Shown piece by piece: positions 23,635 to 34,385 of a stretch of DNA of 64,000 nt. Position 1 is the stretch's first letter, and every line of letters starts with the position of its first letter. Under the pieces are notes generated by a model. That model was given only the letters and a program-made list of their open reading frames with translations, did not search any database and was not told where the DNA came from. The DNA comes from Rehmannia glutinosa (lineage: Eukaryota; Streptophyta; Magnoliopsida; Lamiales; Orobanchaceae). Where the stretch lies: the NCBI GenBank assembly GCA_016081115.2, contig CM071930.1:45917335-45981334 (forward strand), given 5' to 3'. Made by a program: the position numbers and the translations under genes.

Positions 23635-24346
23635 TCATTTCTTTTCTTTGAGTCTTCCGAGTGTGTCACCACCAATTAGCCCTAACTCATGCTTGAGTTC
23701 TTCAAATCTTGACTCACATAATGGTTTTGTGAATATGTCACCCAACCTGTTTATCGTTGAAATATATTCCAAGGTGATGTCCTTATTTTCAACACGATCT
23801 CTTATGAAGTGATATGTGACATCGATATGCTTTGTTCTTGAGTGCAACACAGGATTTTGAGTGATTGCAATTGCACTTGTGTTATCACACATGATTGGAA
23901 TTTCCTTTTCTTCAACTTCATAGTCTCTGTTTCTTTGTCTCATCCATAGGACTTGGGCACAACGGTGCCGCAGCCTATGTATTCTCGCTTCATTTGTAGA
24001 GGTGGCTATTGAATTTTGCTTTTAGCTAAACCGGAAAATTGCCTTTGTTTCCAAGCATTTGACATGTGCACGAGGTGCTCTTCTGTCAACTCTACATCCA
24101 AAGATAGTCAGTCGAATAGCCAATTAGCTTGAATCCACCTTCCTTTGGATACCATAAGCCAACTTCTTGGCTTCCTTTCAAATATCTCAAGATTCTCTTG
24201 GTTGCGATCATGTGGCTTTCTTTTGGAGCGATTGAAATCTTGCACATACACCTACAAACAAAGGTGATGTCGGCCTTCTTTGTGAGATAAAGCAATGATC
24301 CGATAAGTGCTCGTATCTTGTTTGATCTACAAGCTTGCCATCGCAT
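23635..24346 (-). pseudogene. pol: Copia D RNase H region
   Basis: Two frames cover it. The first (24346-24092) has IGSLLYLTKKADITF and SHMIATKRILRYLKGSQEVG, the connection region after reverse transcriptase. The second (23943-23635) has EIPIMCDNTSAIAI, VLHSRTKHIDVTYHFIRDRV and DIFTKPL, the C-terminal RNase H end typical of plant copia elements. RNase H removes the RNA strand during cDNA synthesis. The ADxDxAG-type catalytic stretch between them is not readable because of frame breaks near 24.0-24.1 kb. Confidence 0.85.
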
Positions 24347-24510
24347 CCATATCCATTTTGATCGATGTATTCATTGGTATTTTCTGAAGACTTCTCTTCC
24401 ATACCAAATTTCTTCATTAAATCTCACGGTGTATTTTGTCCGACTTATGAAGGTTCCATCCTTGTTTGTTTCACTTGGAGTCAAGGAAGAATGTCACTCT
24501 CCCATCATGC

Positions 24511-25164
24511 TCATTTGAATTTGCTTTGCATGATGTTTGAAAATTTATCACATGACTCTTTGTTTGTGGATCCAAAAATCATGTCATCCACATATATTTG
24601 AACAAGCAGTATGCTCTTCCTGTCTTGAATTCTGAAGAGTGTTCTATCCACTTTTCCTTTTGTGAATCCATTCTCAATCAGGAAGTGTGATAAAGTATCA
24701 TACCATGCTCTGGGTGCCTGTTTCAATCCATATAGAGCTTTCTTGAGTTTGTATACCTTATCTCCAAGAGTCTTCTGCTCAAATCCCGGAGGTTGTTCAA
24801 CATACACTTCTTCTTCCAATAAACCATTAAGGAATGCACTCTTTACATCCATTTGATATACAATGAAATTCTTGTGAGCTGCATAGGCGAGAAACATCCT
24901 TATAGCTTCCAATCTTGCTACAGGGGCAAATGTTTCATCAAAATCTATCCCTTCTTCTTGGCAATATCCTTTGGCTACTAATCTTGCTTTGTTTCTTACC
25001 ACAAAACCTTCCTCGTTCATCTTGTTTCTGAACACCCATTTAGTGCCAATAACATTTTGATGGGTGGGTCTTTGAACTAATTCCCATACTTTAATTCTTT
25101 CAAACTGATTGACTCTTCTTGCATAGCTTGAATCAATGTGTGTCATCCAATGCTTGTGACACAT
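24511..25164 (-). pseudogene. pol: Copia D reverse transcriptase, best preserved pol segment
   Basis: A 217-codon frame reads VWELVQRPTHQNVIGTKWVF, NKARLVAKGYCQEEGIDFDE, FAPVARLEAIRMFLAYAA, YQMDVKSAFLNG, KALYGLKQAPRAWY and VQIYVDDMIFGST. This is the Ty1/copia reverse transcriptase (RVT_2). The catalytic YVDD is intact, as is the first Asp in QMDVKSAF. The wording is closest to SIRE-type elements. The frame is broken at both ends, where it should join integrase (right) and RNase H (left). Confidence 0.93.
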
Positions 25165-26061
25165 CTTTAGGCTCTATTTGTGAGATAAAGCATGTGAACA
25201 TAGCTTCTTGTTGAGTTACGGATCTTGTTTTGATACCTTCTCTTATATCTCCAATGACTAGTTCGGTGGATGGTCTCTCGGCCATCTTACATCGAGTTTA
25301 GAGTAAGTTAATTTGGATTGATCGTCCTTGGTTGCTATGTTGCTTTGATCGAGTTCTCTCGTCATCACTTTTTGCAGATTTTCCATTTTGTTTTTGAGCC
25401 TCGACTTTCTCATCTTCATCCGAGTTTATAATTCCGACCCGGCTTCACAAACATAGGGACTCTTCTCGCATGGTTGGTTGATTGACTTATCGGTGATTCT
25501 TCCATGTCTTCTCCATTTACATTTGGCTCATCAAACACCACATGAATGGATTCCTCGTAACCATAGTCATCTTGTTGAGTACTCTGTAGGCATTGCTTTC
25601 AATTTGAGTATCCCAAGAAGATACCTTCATCGACTTTAGCATCAAAAGCCTTTAAATTATCTTTGCCATTGTTATGGATGAAACATTTACATCCAAATAT
25701 TCTAAAATATGCAACATTTGGTTTTCTCCCTGTCCAAATATCATGGGGAGTCTTTGTCATTTGTCTGTTTATCATGCATCTATTTTGAGTGTAGCATCTT
25801 TGTGTTTATTGCTCAGCCCAAAATCTTTTAGGTAGCCCCCGCTTGACTAACATGGTCCTTTTGCTTCTTTGAGAGTTCTATTCCTTCTTTCTCGCAACTC
25901 CGTTCTGTTTGTGGAGTCCTTTGCGAGATAGTTCATTACCAATGCCATTTTCAATACAATCGAGTTATTATGCTATTTACAAACTCGGTTCCTCTATCGA
26001 TCTTATTTTGATAATGGTTTGACTCTTCTCATTTTGAATCCTTCTTCATTTGTGGTAGTTT
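25165..26061 (-). pseudogene. pol: Copia D integrase C-terminal half and linker, heavily frameshifted
   Basis: No frame of useful length remains, but this stretch lies between recognisable integrase and reverse transcriptase and must encode the DDE core end and linker in an intact relative. Its unusual lack of readable CAG/CTG words, compared with the adjoining reverse transcriptase segment, fits the sequence-error pattern described in the findings. Confidence 0.5.
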
Positions 26062-26388
26062 CTATAGAGTTTCTTTCTTCTTACACATGAATATTGTCCA
26101 TGTATATCTTGAGTAGTCATCTACTACCACCAAGGTGTATTTCTTCCCACTTATGCTATTTGGTTCAATTTGGACCAAATAGATCCATATGTATCGGATG
26201 TAATATTCTTGTTGAAGATGGACATGTCTTTTCTTTAAATGATGATTTGATTTGTTTTCCCTTCGACATGCGTCACATATACTCTCCTTCTTGTATATTG
26301 AGTGCGGAAGTCCTTCCACAAGATTGCTTACGGCAAGCATTGTCGTTTTGAAATTCGGGTGACTCGAACTTCTTGTGCCACAAACCAA
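26062..26388 (-). pseudogene. pol: Copia D integrase N-terminal half
   Basis: The frame contains SNLVEGLPHSIYKKE, CDAC, PNSISGKKYTLVVVDDYSRY and TWTIFM. These are the HHCC zinc region and the start of the rve core of Ty1/copia integrase, which inserts the cDNA. The first catalytic Asp, normally in HMDLFGP, lies in the corrupted text IWIYLVQIEPNS. The family text GKQIKSSFK is shifted. Small indels rather than substitutions account for the damage. Confidence 0.85.
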
Positions 26389-26724
26389 CTTGATTCATTT
26401 GTGCTCTTTGCTAAAAGACAGTCTTTGGGTGTTGCGGTTGACCAATCCACGACATACATGTTCTTTTTGCGCATCCTTGCAACAAAACTTCATTTGATTG
26501 AGTATCCTTGATTTGGCATATACCCATGTTATATCCAACATTATAACCCTTGTCACGAGTTGGTGATGCTTAGCAAGTTGAAGTTTAGTCCTTCAACATA
26601 TGCAACATCGTGGTTTCTAATCCGTTTTTCTTGATGGATCAATGCCTCTTATTTCTCCTGAGCGTCATTTCCCCCAAATATGACTTTTGCTCCTTTGACT
26701 TCCTTAAATTTTGACATGATTTTT

Positions 26725-27068
26725 CTTGTTTCTGTCATGTGTCAGAAACGACCACTATCCATGTACCAGGTTCCTTGGCACTTTTGTTCCTTGAACCTCA
26801 TCTTCTTGGTCGAGGTTGGTCTTGTTCCTTGGCCATCAAGCGGATCAAGGCTTCTTCTTGATGTCACTTGAGTAGTCGGCTTCACTACTCTCGAATCAAT
26901 TTTGTGTCTCTTGACTTGGTTGTTTGTTGATCTCTGCGCCAACATTGCCTTTTTCTTTTCTTGTCTTCTTTTTCTAAAGACCTTTCTTTCTTCTTCATTC
27001 TGTATTTGTTGACTACGAGGATATGGGCAATCAATGGCATAGTGACCTGGTTGCCTACGATTCGGCAT
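26725..27068 (-). pseudogene. Copia D nucleocapsid knuckle and protease active site
   Basis: The frame has RRQPGHYAIDCPYPRSQ, the H-x4-C half of a CCHC zinc knuckle at the gag C-terminus, then a basic stretch (RKVFRKRRQEKKK), then GTWYMDSG, the aspartic protease active site (family form WxxDSG). A stop follows two residues later. HMT, expected after the active site, is present in a shifted frame. Confidence 0.8.
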
Positions 27069-28025
27069 AGATTTTCAACCTTTTGATCACTCTTTCCATT
27101 CTTGGATTGTCGGCCCTTTGATATTGACTTTTTGATGCTCTGTTCTCTTGGTTGGCCTATCTTTCCTTGACTTGGAGGAGAGTGAGTGTTACGGAGGATT
27201 CGCCCTTGCCTCTCTTGTAGTTCTTATTGAAGAACATGTTAAACCTTTTAACCATCGGGGCTATTTCCTGCGGGTCAATGACTTCTTTGACCTCGGCTCT
27301 CTTGCCATCCTTAACAATTAGAGCATTTGTTTTGGGCACATCCGCCTCCTCTTGGTCTTTTCTTCTCGGCTCAAATTCATAGGCTTTGAGATCCGAGAAT
27401 AGCTCATGGTTGGATGTCTTTGATAGGTCCATGGAGTGTCTCATGGCCATGACTTTCATATCCCACTCGGTTGGGAGACTCCTTAGAATCCTCATACACA
27501 TTTCATCGTGTATATTCTTTTCCAAGTGCGATAGCTCGTTGGCAATTTCGTGAACCCAACATCCAATTGATCCAAGGGCTCTCTGTGATCATTTTGAAAT
27601 TCTCAAATTTACGTACATCCACCGATAATTTATTTTCCTTGATTTGCTCGAGCCTTCCCAAATCAATGTTGGCTTGTCCCATTTCTTTAGCCATTTTGCA
27701 TGATTTGACTTTATTGAACATGGCTTTGTCAAGGTTTTGTAAAGAATGTCCTTGGCCACATTGTCAGGTTATATCTTTTCTGTCATCATTTGTCCATTCG
27801 GACTCTTGGTTTTTCAACCATAGATGGTCTAGGAGCAACATCCTCTTCACCTTCATTTGCAGCTCTCTCCTTGTTGTGTTCACTTTTAAAATTTGCGGTG
27901 GCCCATCCTCTATCACTATCCACATCTCATCATGTAATCTTTGATAGATGAGCACGCATGCGAATTTTACAATCATCAAATTCTTCAATTGTGAACATAG
28001 GGATGCGTGTCAAATTTGCTTCCAT
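27069..28025 (-). pseudogene. gag: Copia D gag
   Basis: The start MEANLTRIP at 28025 is the same as in Copia C. The core reads ILRSLPTEWDMKVMAMRHS and NHELFSDLKAYEFE (27157-27525), the UBN2 gag core, followed by a lysine-rich linker. Several frames are needed to span it. The product packages the element RNA into cytoplasmic particles. Confidence 0.85.
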
Positions 28026-28130
28026 GATAATAACTTTTAATGATAAAAAGAGTTTTGAAAAACTTAAGTACTAAAACAGACTTTGAAAAATTTGGAGATC
28101 TAGTTCAAGAACCGGTGCGGAAGGCTCAAT

Positions 28131-28150
28131 GAACCAACCGCTCGATACCA
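28131..28150 (-). promoter_or_regulatory. Copia D primer-binding site
   Basis: The minus strand reads TGGTATCGAGCGGTTGG two bases inside the 5' LTR. Copia C has TGGTATCAGAGCAGTTGG. The A of CAG is missing and another CAG reads CGG, so the site looks damaged at exactly the CHG positions. Confidence 0.85.
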
Positions 28151-28152
28151 CT

Positions 28153-29685
28153 TGTAGGTCCCAAGGGGTGTGAGTGTAAGGTTTAGAAGGGGGGTTGAAT
28201 AAACCTTACCAACTTTTCGATTTAGTCTTTTAAATGTTGAGTTGATCTTACACACCGTGTGTCCTTGGTGAATGACTAATTTGGTTAATCAGTAGAGTTA
28301 GTCACTCAACAAACTCATTGATTTGTTGATAGAATAACTCATTTGTTAAGATTAAAGACTTAGTTCATCTATAGTTTGTGTTATTGGAAGACTTAACACC
28401 CTTAAACTTGGTTTAGTACTTAGAGATTATCAAGTGGATAGCAAATTTATCACAGAGTTAAATAAGTAAGATGCGAGGAATTAAAGTCTTTGAAATGTAA
28501 ATGACACGATAAATTTTTATAGAGGTTCGAAGATGGGGTAATTCTTTCTCTCTCTCTTCTCCAACTCTGGAGGAATCCACTAAGTATTGATCGTATATCT
28601 GAGTGGTAATGATCCGATTACAAGTCTTGATCACACGATTGACTTGATCCTTTGGGACTCGATCTGCGAGATGCCTTGGTCACGTTGCGGTGGCTTCTCG
28701 TACGACTCGGCTTCTTCACAGGCGGTGCCTTGCTACTACATCCCACTTGCTCAAGCTCTTTGGATTTGATCACGAAGCCCTCCAAAAACTTGAGGCCGGT
28801 TCGACCTTGAACCTTCCTACAATCCTCCGTGGAATGTAGACCCTCGATTCTTCAATAATTTCCTCTTCAATTTGGTTGAAGCTATCTTTCCTTCACAGGT
28901 GAGTGTTGGATTGATTTTCTTCGTAATGTAGGCTTGAGGATTAATCTTGAATGATTTGAGAATATCTTAGGTTACCGTTCAAATGTTTGCTTGAATGTTC
29001 GTGGTTCAGGTAACCTTCTCTCGGAGTTATTCCTCAGCCTTTTATAGTGATCTTTCAAAAATCTGCCCGTTGAAGAGATATGCTTATTTTTGAAAGTCAC
29101 TTGTGGTCGTTGGCTTGTCTTGTTGCAGTCCTTGGAATTGCCACTTCCTCGTATGTATTGTTCTTGACTTTCGAGAGTTCGACATGGTGCAGTGCTTCCC
29201 ATTGGTTTATTCCTTTTGCACGCTTCTGGGACTGAGCACTTCAAGAAAGGTAGCATGGAGGTATTACTTGTTTAAGTAATTCTCTTGATTTCTATGCAAC
29301 GGATCTCTTTCAGTTATCTCGACTTGACTGCATTTCCTTGCTTTCCCAGGTGACTTAGAGTCAGCTTCCAATCATTGGATGACTCTTCTGTCACTTCAAT
29401 TTGAGACTTGGCTATCTTGAGTTGACTTGACTGATACTTTACTCATTGCATCTTTGTACCTTGATCGAGTTCCGTCTTCTCTTCTTTGCCATACTCAGCT
29501 GTCTTGTAGCGGAGTCTTCCTTCTAGTCTCCAGTTGTCTTCTTGCATGTTTAGGCAAAGCTGACTTAACTCAGCTTGACCAGCCCTATTTATTACAATGC
29601 AGTTTACAACAAAAATGGGGTGCCAACTTCCTATTCTAAGTTTTACATGGCATTCATCAAAATCTAAACAATAAATTTCTCAACA
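28153..29685 (-). mobile_element. Copia D 5' LTR
   Basis: Runs on the minus strand from TGTTGAGAAATTTATTG at 29685 to ACCTACA at 28153. TATA-like CTATAAAAGG lies at about 29038-29047. It is almost identical to the 3' LTR outside CAG/CTG sites, which implies a recent insertion if those sites are discounted. Confidence 0.93.
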
Positions 29686-29690
29686 GTCTC

Positions 29691-32600
29691 CCATGCATGA
29701 GGCAAAATGCAAGACACAAAATTGAACAAAAATTCCTCTCTCTCCCTCTCACTTGGACGGCCATATGGCCAATTTTGTGCCAAATTCGTCTCATTTTTCA
29801 TCTAACACATTTATTCTCTAGCAAAATCCTCCTCATTCTCTCTAAAAAAAACTCCCAACTTCTCTCTACTCTTCTTCTTACTTTCTTCTTCTATACTTAG
29901 AAAAATTTCAAGATTTTTTTCCCCCTATTTCTTCAAAAAATTCGAACCAAACCATACTACAAGGTAAGAAATTTTATCTTCAATCCATTTTTGATATCAC
30001 ATAGTTCATCTCTTCCACCTTCTTAACTTAAGTTTGAATTTGGTTTGGAGGTACATTTAGAAGACTTTGAAGATTAGAGCTTGACAACATTTTTGAAGAA
30101 GAACTTCAAACTTGAAGAAGAACAAGTAGAGGAATTTGGACTACAAGGTAAGAATTGAGTACTAGACCCCTTCTTTCCTACTATTTCTATTTTTTTTCAA
30201 ATTTTAACACCCCTTTTTCATTTTTGAGAAATAGGGGCTGACCTTAGGTGATTTTGGAGTTGAGCCAAAATTTCCATTTTTTAAGCTTCAACTAGTCTCC
30301 AAACACCTACTACACAAGGTAAAGTGTAGTCCTTCTCATTTCCTTATTTCCTTCTTTTTTCTCCTTAATTTTTCTCTCATTTTTCTAACTTCAAATTTTT
30401 GATATTTTTTGAATTAGGGGCTGACCTAAGAAGCCTCATCCAAAAATTGTGAAATTATCCTTTTATTCACAATTTCCAATTTTAAGGTGGGTGGAAAAAA
30501 ATATTTTCCAACTATTAGGTGTTTTATTAAAATGCATGTAGAAAATTTGATCATGAGCCTTGAGATATATATAATCTATGTATTGCCTGTCAATTTTATG
30601 TATCAAGTCATGAAAATTCTCAAGAGTTGCTCAAATTTGCTATTTATTGAATTTTAGGTGCATGCATGTGCAATTTAATGTTTTAATTGATGAATTCTTG
30701 TATGTATTGGACATGCATGTGTATGATCTTTAAAATCTATGTTTTGGATGCCTTATAACCTGGAAAAGTCGAGCATAATTGATTAAATTCAATTTTTGGA
30801 CTTAAAAATGTAAAAATGGAAAGTTGGTGGACTAAATTGCAAGAAAATAAAAGTTAAAGGACCCCTCTGCAAATTTCGAAATTTGGGACTGTACTCAGGT
30901 TTAAAAACGACTTTTGGACATTTTAATAAAGTTTTAAGAGTTTTAAGATAAATAAAAGCGTCCTTTAAAAGCCCATGGACTAGATTGTAAAATTTTGAAA
31001 GTTTAAGGGCTACTTTGCAATTTTTAAAATTGCACCAGGCCTAAACTTTAAAATTTGAAATTTTTACTCTTAAGGTACTGGGAATTACATATTTTAAAAG
31101 TATTCCAAAAATCCAAGTGGTTAGGGCTTGGAAAGTAATTTTACTAAAATTGAGGGACTAATGTGTAAAATACTAAACTTGAGGACCCAAATGAAATTTC
31201 CAGGACTTATGCAGCCCATGCACCTGGAAATACTAACTTAACTATAACGTAATTATATTTTGGACCCAAGGTTCAAATTTCATAACAATTGGACCCCTAA
31301 AAGCCTTAAAGGCAATTATTTCAAAATGGGACAAAAATGATATTTTCAAAAGTTAAAGGACCTACACATATTTATTTTAAAAACTGCTTTTGTACCAATA
31401 TCCCACTAATCTTAATGACATTTTCCAACTCGAATCACATTAAAAGCGCTTCCGGTTTGCGAGTTCCGATTATTTTAAACTTAAGGTCCAAATTGCCAAT
31501 TTTTACAAATTTGGGGCCAATACGAGAATTTTACAAAAGCTCGACCTCAAAACTTTAAAACCATGAATCTCTGGACAATTTGGAGAATTTTGGAACTGAC
31601 CTCATAATTGTTCAAGGTCGGGATATTTATTTATTCAATTTTTAACCCCAAAAGTATTGGTTTTTACAAAACGGGGCTAAATTGCAATTCTTCTTTTATA
31701 AAGGGCCTAACTCAATTTATTTCCTCTTTTACTAAAATAGCCCTGGACTCTCTGACTTGGAGATTTAGTTTAAGTATTTTACTTTCCCAAAAAAAAATCC
31801 TTGACTTATCGGATCAATTTGACAGATTAATAAATACCCAATCGCGGAGCGACTTCCTCGCCTTGAGATTTGAATCTATAACGGGACTTATGTTCCACCT
31901 GATCTTTCAAGATATCGAAGGTTGCTTATCCTTCCGATAATCATCTTCATCCAAAAACTCCACCAACGCCAAAATTACCCTCGCGTTATTTCAAAAATTT
32001 TCCTGAACTGCTTCCTTGAATCAATAATACTCGTGACACTGGTTGATTGCTGTACTTGTATTTACTTTCTGCTGAGTCAACTTGGTGTGTCGAGCTCACC
32101 GTAGGAATGGATATGTCGGGGGATGGAACAAGGCAGCTCGGCTGCTATTCCACTCTTAGGCCCCATCGCCCTAATCCCCAATCAAGGGACGGAGTGTCGA
32201 GGGAAGCGAGTCGTAGTACTTGAGGTATAATCATGATTATGACGGTCCGAGCCTTGCAAGCTCCACTTTGTGGATTTTGTCTTTTGTGGAGCGATAAGGT
32301 GCGGTCTTGGACCATCCTTCCGGGAGTTACAAGGAAGAACGAAGGAATCATTATCGATCCACACGATTAGGAGTTATCGGACCCGTTTGGTTGGCGCTAC
32401 AAATCCGTCGCAACCGCTACTTGTTTTGCATTGGTTGGCGCTACAAATCCGTATGCAACCATTATTTGCCTTGCATGGGATTGGCGTTACATTTAAAACG
32501 CAATCTACTGTCTTGATCGAATCACATAGTGCTGTGTGACCATGAACTATTTTCTTGAATCTGTATAAGTATATTACTTAAATATATTTATCATGACGCT

Positions 32601-33117
32601 TGTGGATGTGTGTGAATTCATGCATCATACTCACGCGCGTTTTCATATAATGTTTTTCGCATTAAGCGTATATTGCGCCACACTTGCACACGATCACCCC
32701 ATCCACTGAGATTTTTGTCTCATCCCCACCTATTTTCTAACCTTAGATGAGGATTTCGTTGAAGATGCGGAACCGGCCCTGGATTGAGACCTTGTACTCC
32801 GCTTGTTGGATTTACTACTTCTTCTTGTTGTTCATTGGACTCTTTTCTTATGTTGTTGTCGGACTCTTGTATTTCTTTCCATTCCAGTTTGTAACTGAAG
32901 GGGTAGGACCCTTTGACTTTAAGTTGCTATATTTTGTTGATTTTCGGGATGTAATATGGATTATGGATCGTAGGACTGTAAGTTGTATTTGTACTTGTTA
33001 TTTTATTTCCATTGCTATTTAGACTGTTTCATTGGGTTCTCGTTGATATTTATGCGGATTTGTTTGGTTTTGTATTTAAGTTGTGGATCATTCGTCGCGT
33101 CCCATTTGGGGCGTGAC
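29691..33117 (+). mobile_element. Gypsy A 5' LTR, second segment
   Basis: Continues the LTR from CCATGCATGAGGC and ends CATTTGGGGCGTGAC just before the primer site. GTCTC at 29686-29690 is the Copia D target copy. Features inside it: three ACAAGGTAA(G) words (29959, 30142, 30313), two GGGGCTGACCT words after U-rich stretches (30234, 30417), a long part with recurrent GGACTAAATTG-type text (30.8-31.8 kb), and three 43-47 bp subrepeats with TTGGCGCTACAAATCCG (32391-32510). The long ORFs on it are not conserved between copies. Confidence 0.9.
32386..32520 (+). repeat. Three tandem subrepeats of about 45 bp in the Gypsy LTR
   Basis: TTGGCGCTACAAATCCG starts at 32391 and 32434, with TTGGCGTTACATTT at 32481. 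The same triplet occurs in every related LTR: 46343/46388/46434, about 51480-51610, about 56607-56735, about 61737-61860 and inverted at about 41560-41665. In better copies each unit centres on CGTACGCAA. Confidence 0.9.
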
Positions 33118-33124
33118 GATTAAG

Positions 33125-33135
33125 TGGTATCGAGC
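33125..33135 (+). promoter_or_regulatory. Gypsy A primer-binding site
   Basis: Reads TGGTATCGAGC. Gypsy B has the intact TGGTATCAGAGC at 62477, complementary to initiator tRNA-Met. The A of CAG is missing here. Confidence 0.85.
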
Positions 33136-33418
33136 TCGGTGGTAAGATGGAAACTTACACCGAGGTGACCCAGGATAGGACCCCGATGCGTGTTTTGGGT
33201 AATCGCGACTTGACCAATTAAGTATGAAATCGATTTCAAATTGGCATAGAACCGTCTTATTGATATTTGAACTAAGCTAGAACGCATATTTTGAGATTTC
33301 ATAGTCATATTTGTCTTGACTTAGTTGATTCTCGATCGATTTCCTTATTCATTCTTTCCTTATTCTCTCCTTATCTTTCCTCTACCTTTGTGATCCGCCT
33401 TAGTTTTGTTTGATCGGG

Positions 33419-34101
33419 ATGGAGGGGCGCCGCCTTCATGGTGGGATGTTTTCCATGCCCGTGCTTTGAGCGGAAATATTACCGGCGCGATGATTTGGCA
33501 CCGGGAGAGTGATCGCGCGACCACGCAGCTAGCCGGGAGCGCCCGGCATAATAGGGACGACTCGGCGCTTGGCGAGGAGCCAAGATGAAAAGAGCGGTGA
33601 CTCTTGTCATCAAGGACCGCGACAACACCATAAGAGCGGGAGGACCAAATACGAGTATCCGAGGAGCGCTGGATAACAAGCGAGAGAAGATGAAAAGGAC
33701 AAGTGACGACCGCCCGAGAAATGGGAGATTGACGCCCGCCTATCCCGCGACACTGTCGCTTGGAGGAGACCCTCATCAAGCAGATGACATTAATAGAGGA
33801 CCTTACACAGGCCCTAGCTCAGAGAGACGCCGCACTAGAGGCTGCTTTGGCAGCTAATGCTCAGCCATTGCCACCACCCGAGGTAGAGCCCGTACATGAC
33901 ACCGAGGAGGATCCCGAGGAGGATCCAGTCGACATTGGAGAGCCGGAGGCACCCGAGGCTGCTCCACTCGATGAGGCCCAGGGATTCGAGCAGTGGTTGG
34001 ACTTTGTGGATTGGCCCGAGGTTGAGGCGCCACCTCAGCCCGACCCCCCAATTATGGACATAGCTGCGGCGGCGATGATGGCGATCTCACTGATTAGTTA
34101 G
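33419..34101 (+). pseudogene. Gypsy A leader ORF upstream of gag (coiled coil plus acidic tail), broken
   Basis: A coding-like stretch between primer site and gag, homologous to 62779-63493 of Gypsy B. It opens with ATG at 33419. The readable C-terminal frame (33760-34101) has EETLIKQMTLIEDLTQALAQ, then RDAALEAALAANAQ, a Pro-Glu-Asp-rich stretch (EEDPEEDPVDIGEPEAPEAA) and FEQWLDFVDWPEVEAPP. The upstream half has shifted pieces such as KDRDNTIR and TSDDRP that match the coiled-coil part of B. Several indels break it. Gag is expected to start separately at 34386. No known domain is recognised. Conservation in two diverged subfamilies argues that it was once translated. Confidence 0.6.
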
Positions 34102-34385
34102 CTGATTGTTAGTTGTACTTCTGTTGTTGTAGTCGCGTATTCCAGTGTTGTACCTTACTTTCTTTTGTACTAGATTTTGTTGTATTTTGGTTCCGATGTA
34201 TCTGACTTAGTATTTCTGCTGTTGTACTTTGGGTGTGTTCAAGTTTTACATTAATGGATATGCCTTTTGCTATTTATTCAGTGTCTTGTGTTTGATGTTA
34301 CTTTCCCTGCGATATTACTTGCTTTACGCGAATAATTATTGTATTCATTTACTCGTGAATCGCAACTAACGCTTCAAGATACAGA

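Larger units (their letters stand above)
16700..29685 (-). mobile_element. Copia D: complete SIRE-like Ty1/copia retrotransposon, 12,986 bp
   Basis: Bounded by a GTCTC duplication (16695-16699 and 29686-29690) and by two LTRs of 1540 and 1533 bp. Read on the minus strand the order is 5' LTR, tRNA-Met primer site, gag, protease, integrase, reverse transcriptase, RNase H, a very long third ORF, polypurine tract, 3' LTR. Integrase before reverse transcriptase defines Ty1/copia. Long LTRs and a large ORF after pol point to the SIRE/Maximus lineage. All ORFs are interrupted, but many interruptions fall at CAG/CTG sites and may be sequencing artefacts. It sits antisense inside the 5' LTR of Gypsy A. 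Confidence 0.92.

Noticed and set aside
23582..23812. Plus-strand frame with a signal-peptide-like start
   Set aside because: Antisense to the Copia D RNase H end.
33360..33779. 139-codon minus-strand frame with basic composition
   Set aside because: Antisense to the Gypsy A leader ORF; it follows from the GC-rich codon pattern of that ORF and has no recognisable domain.
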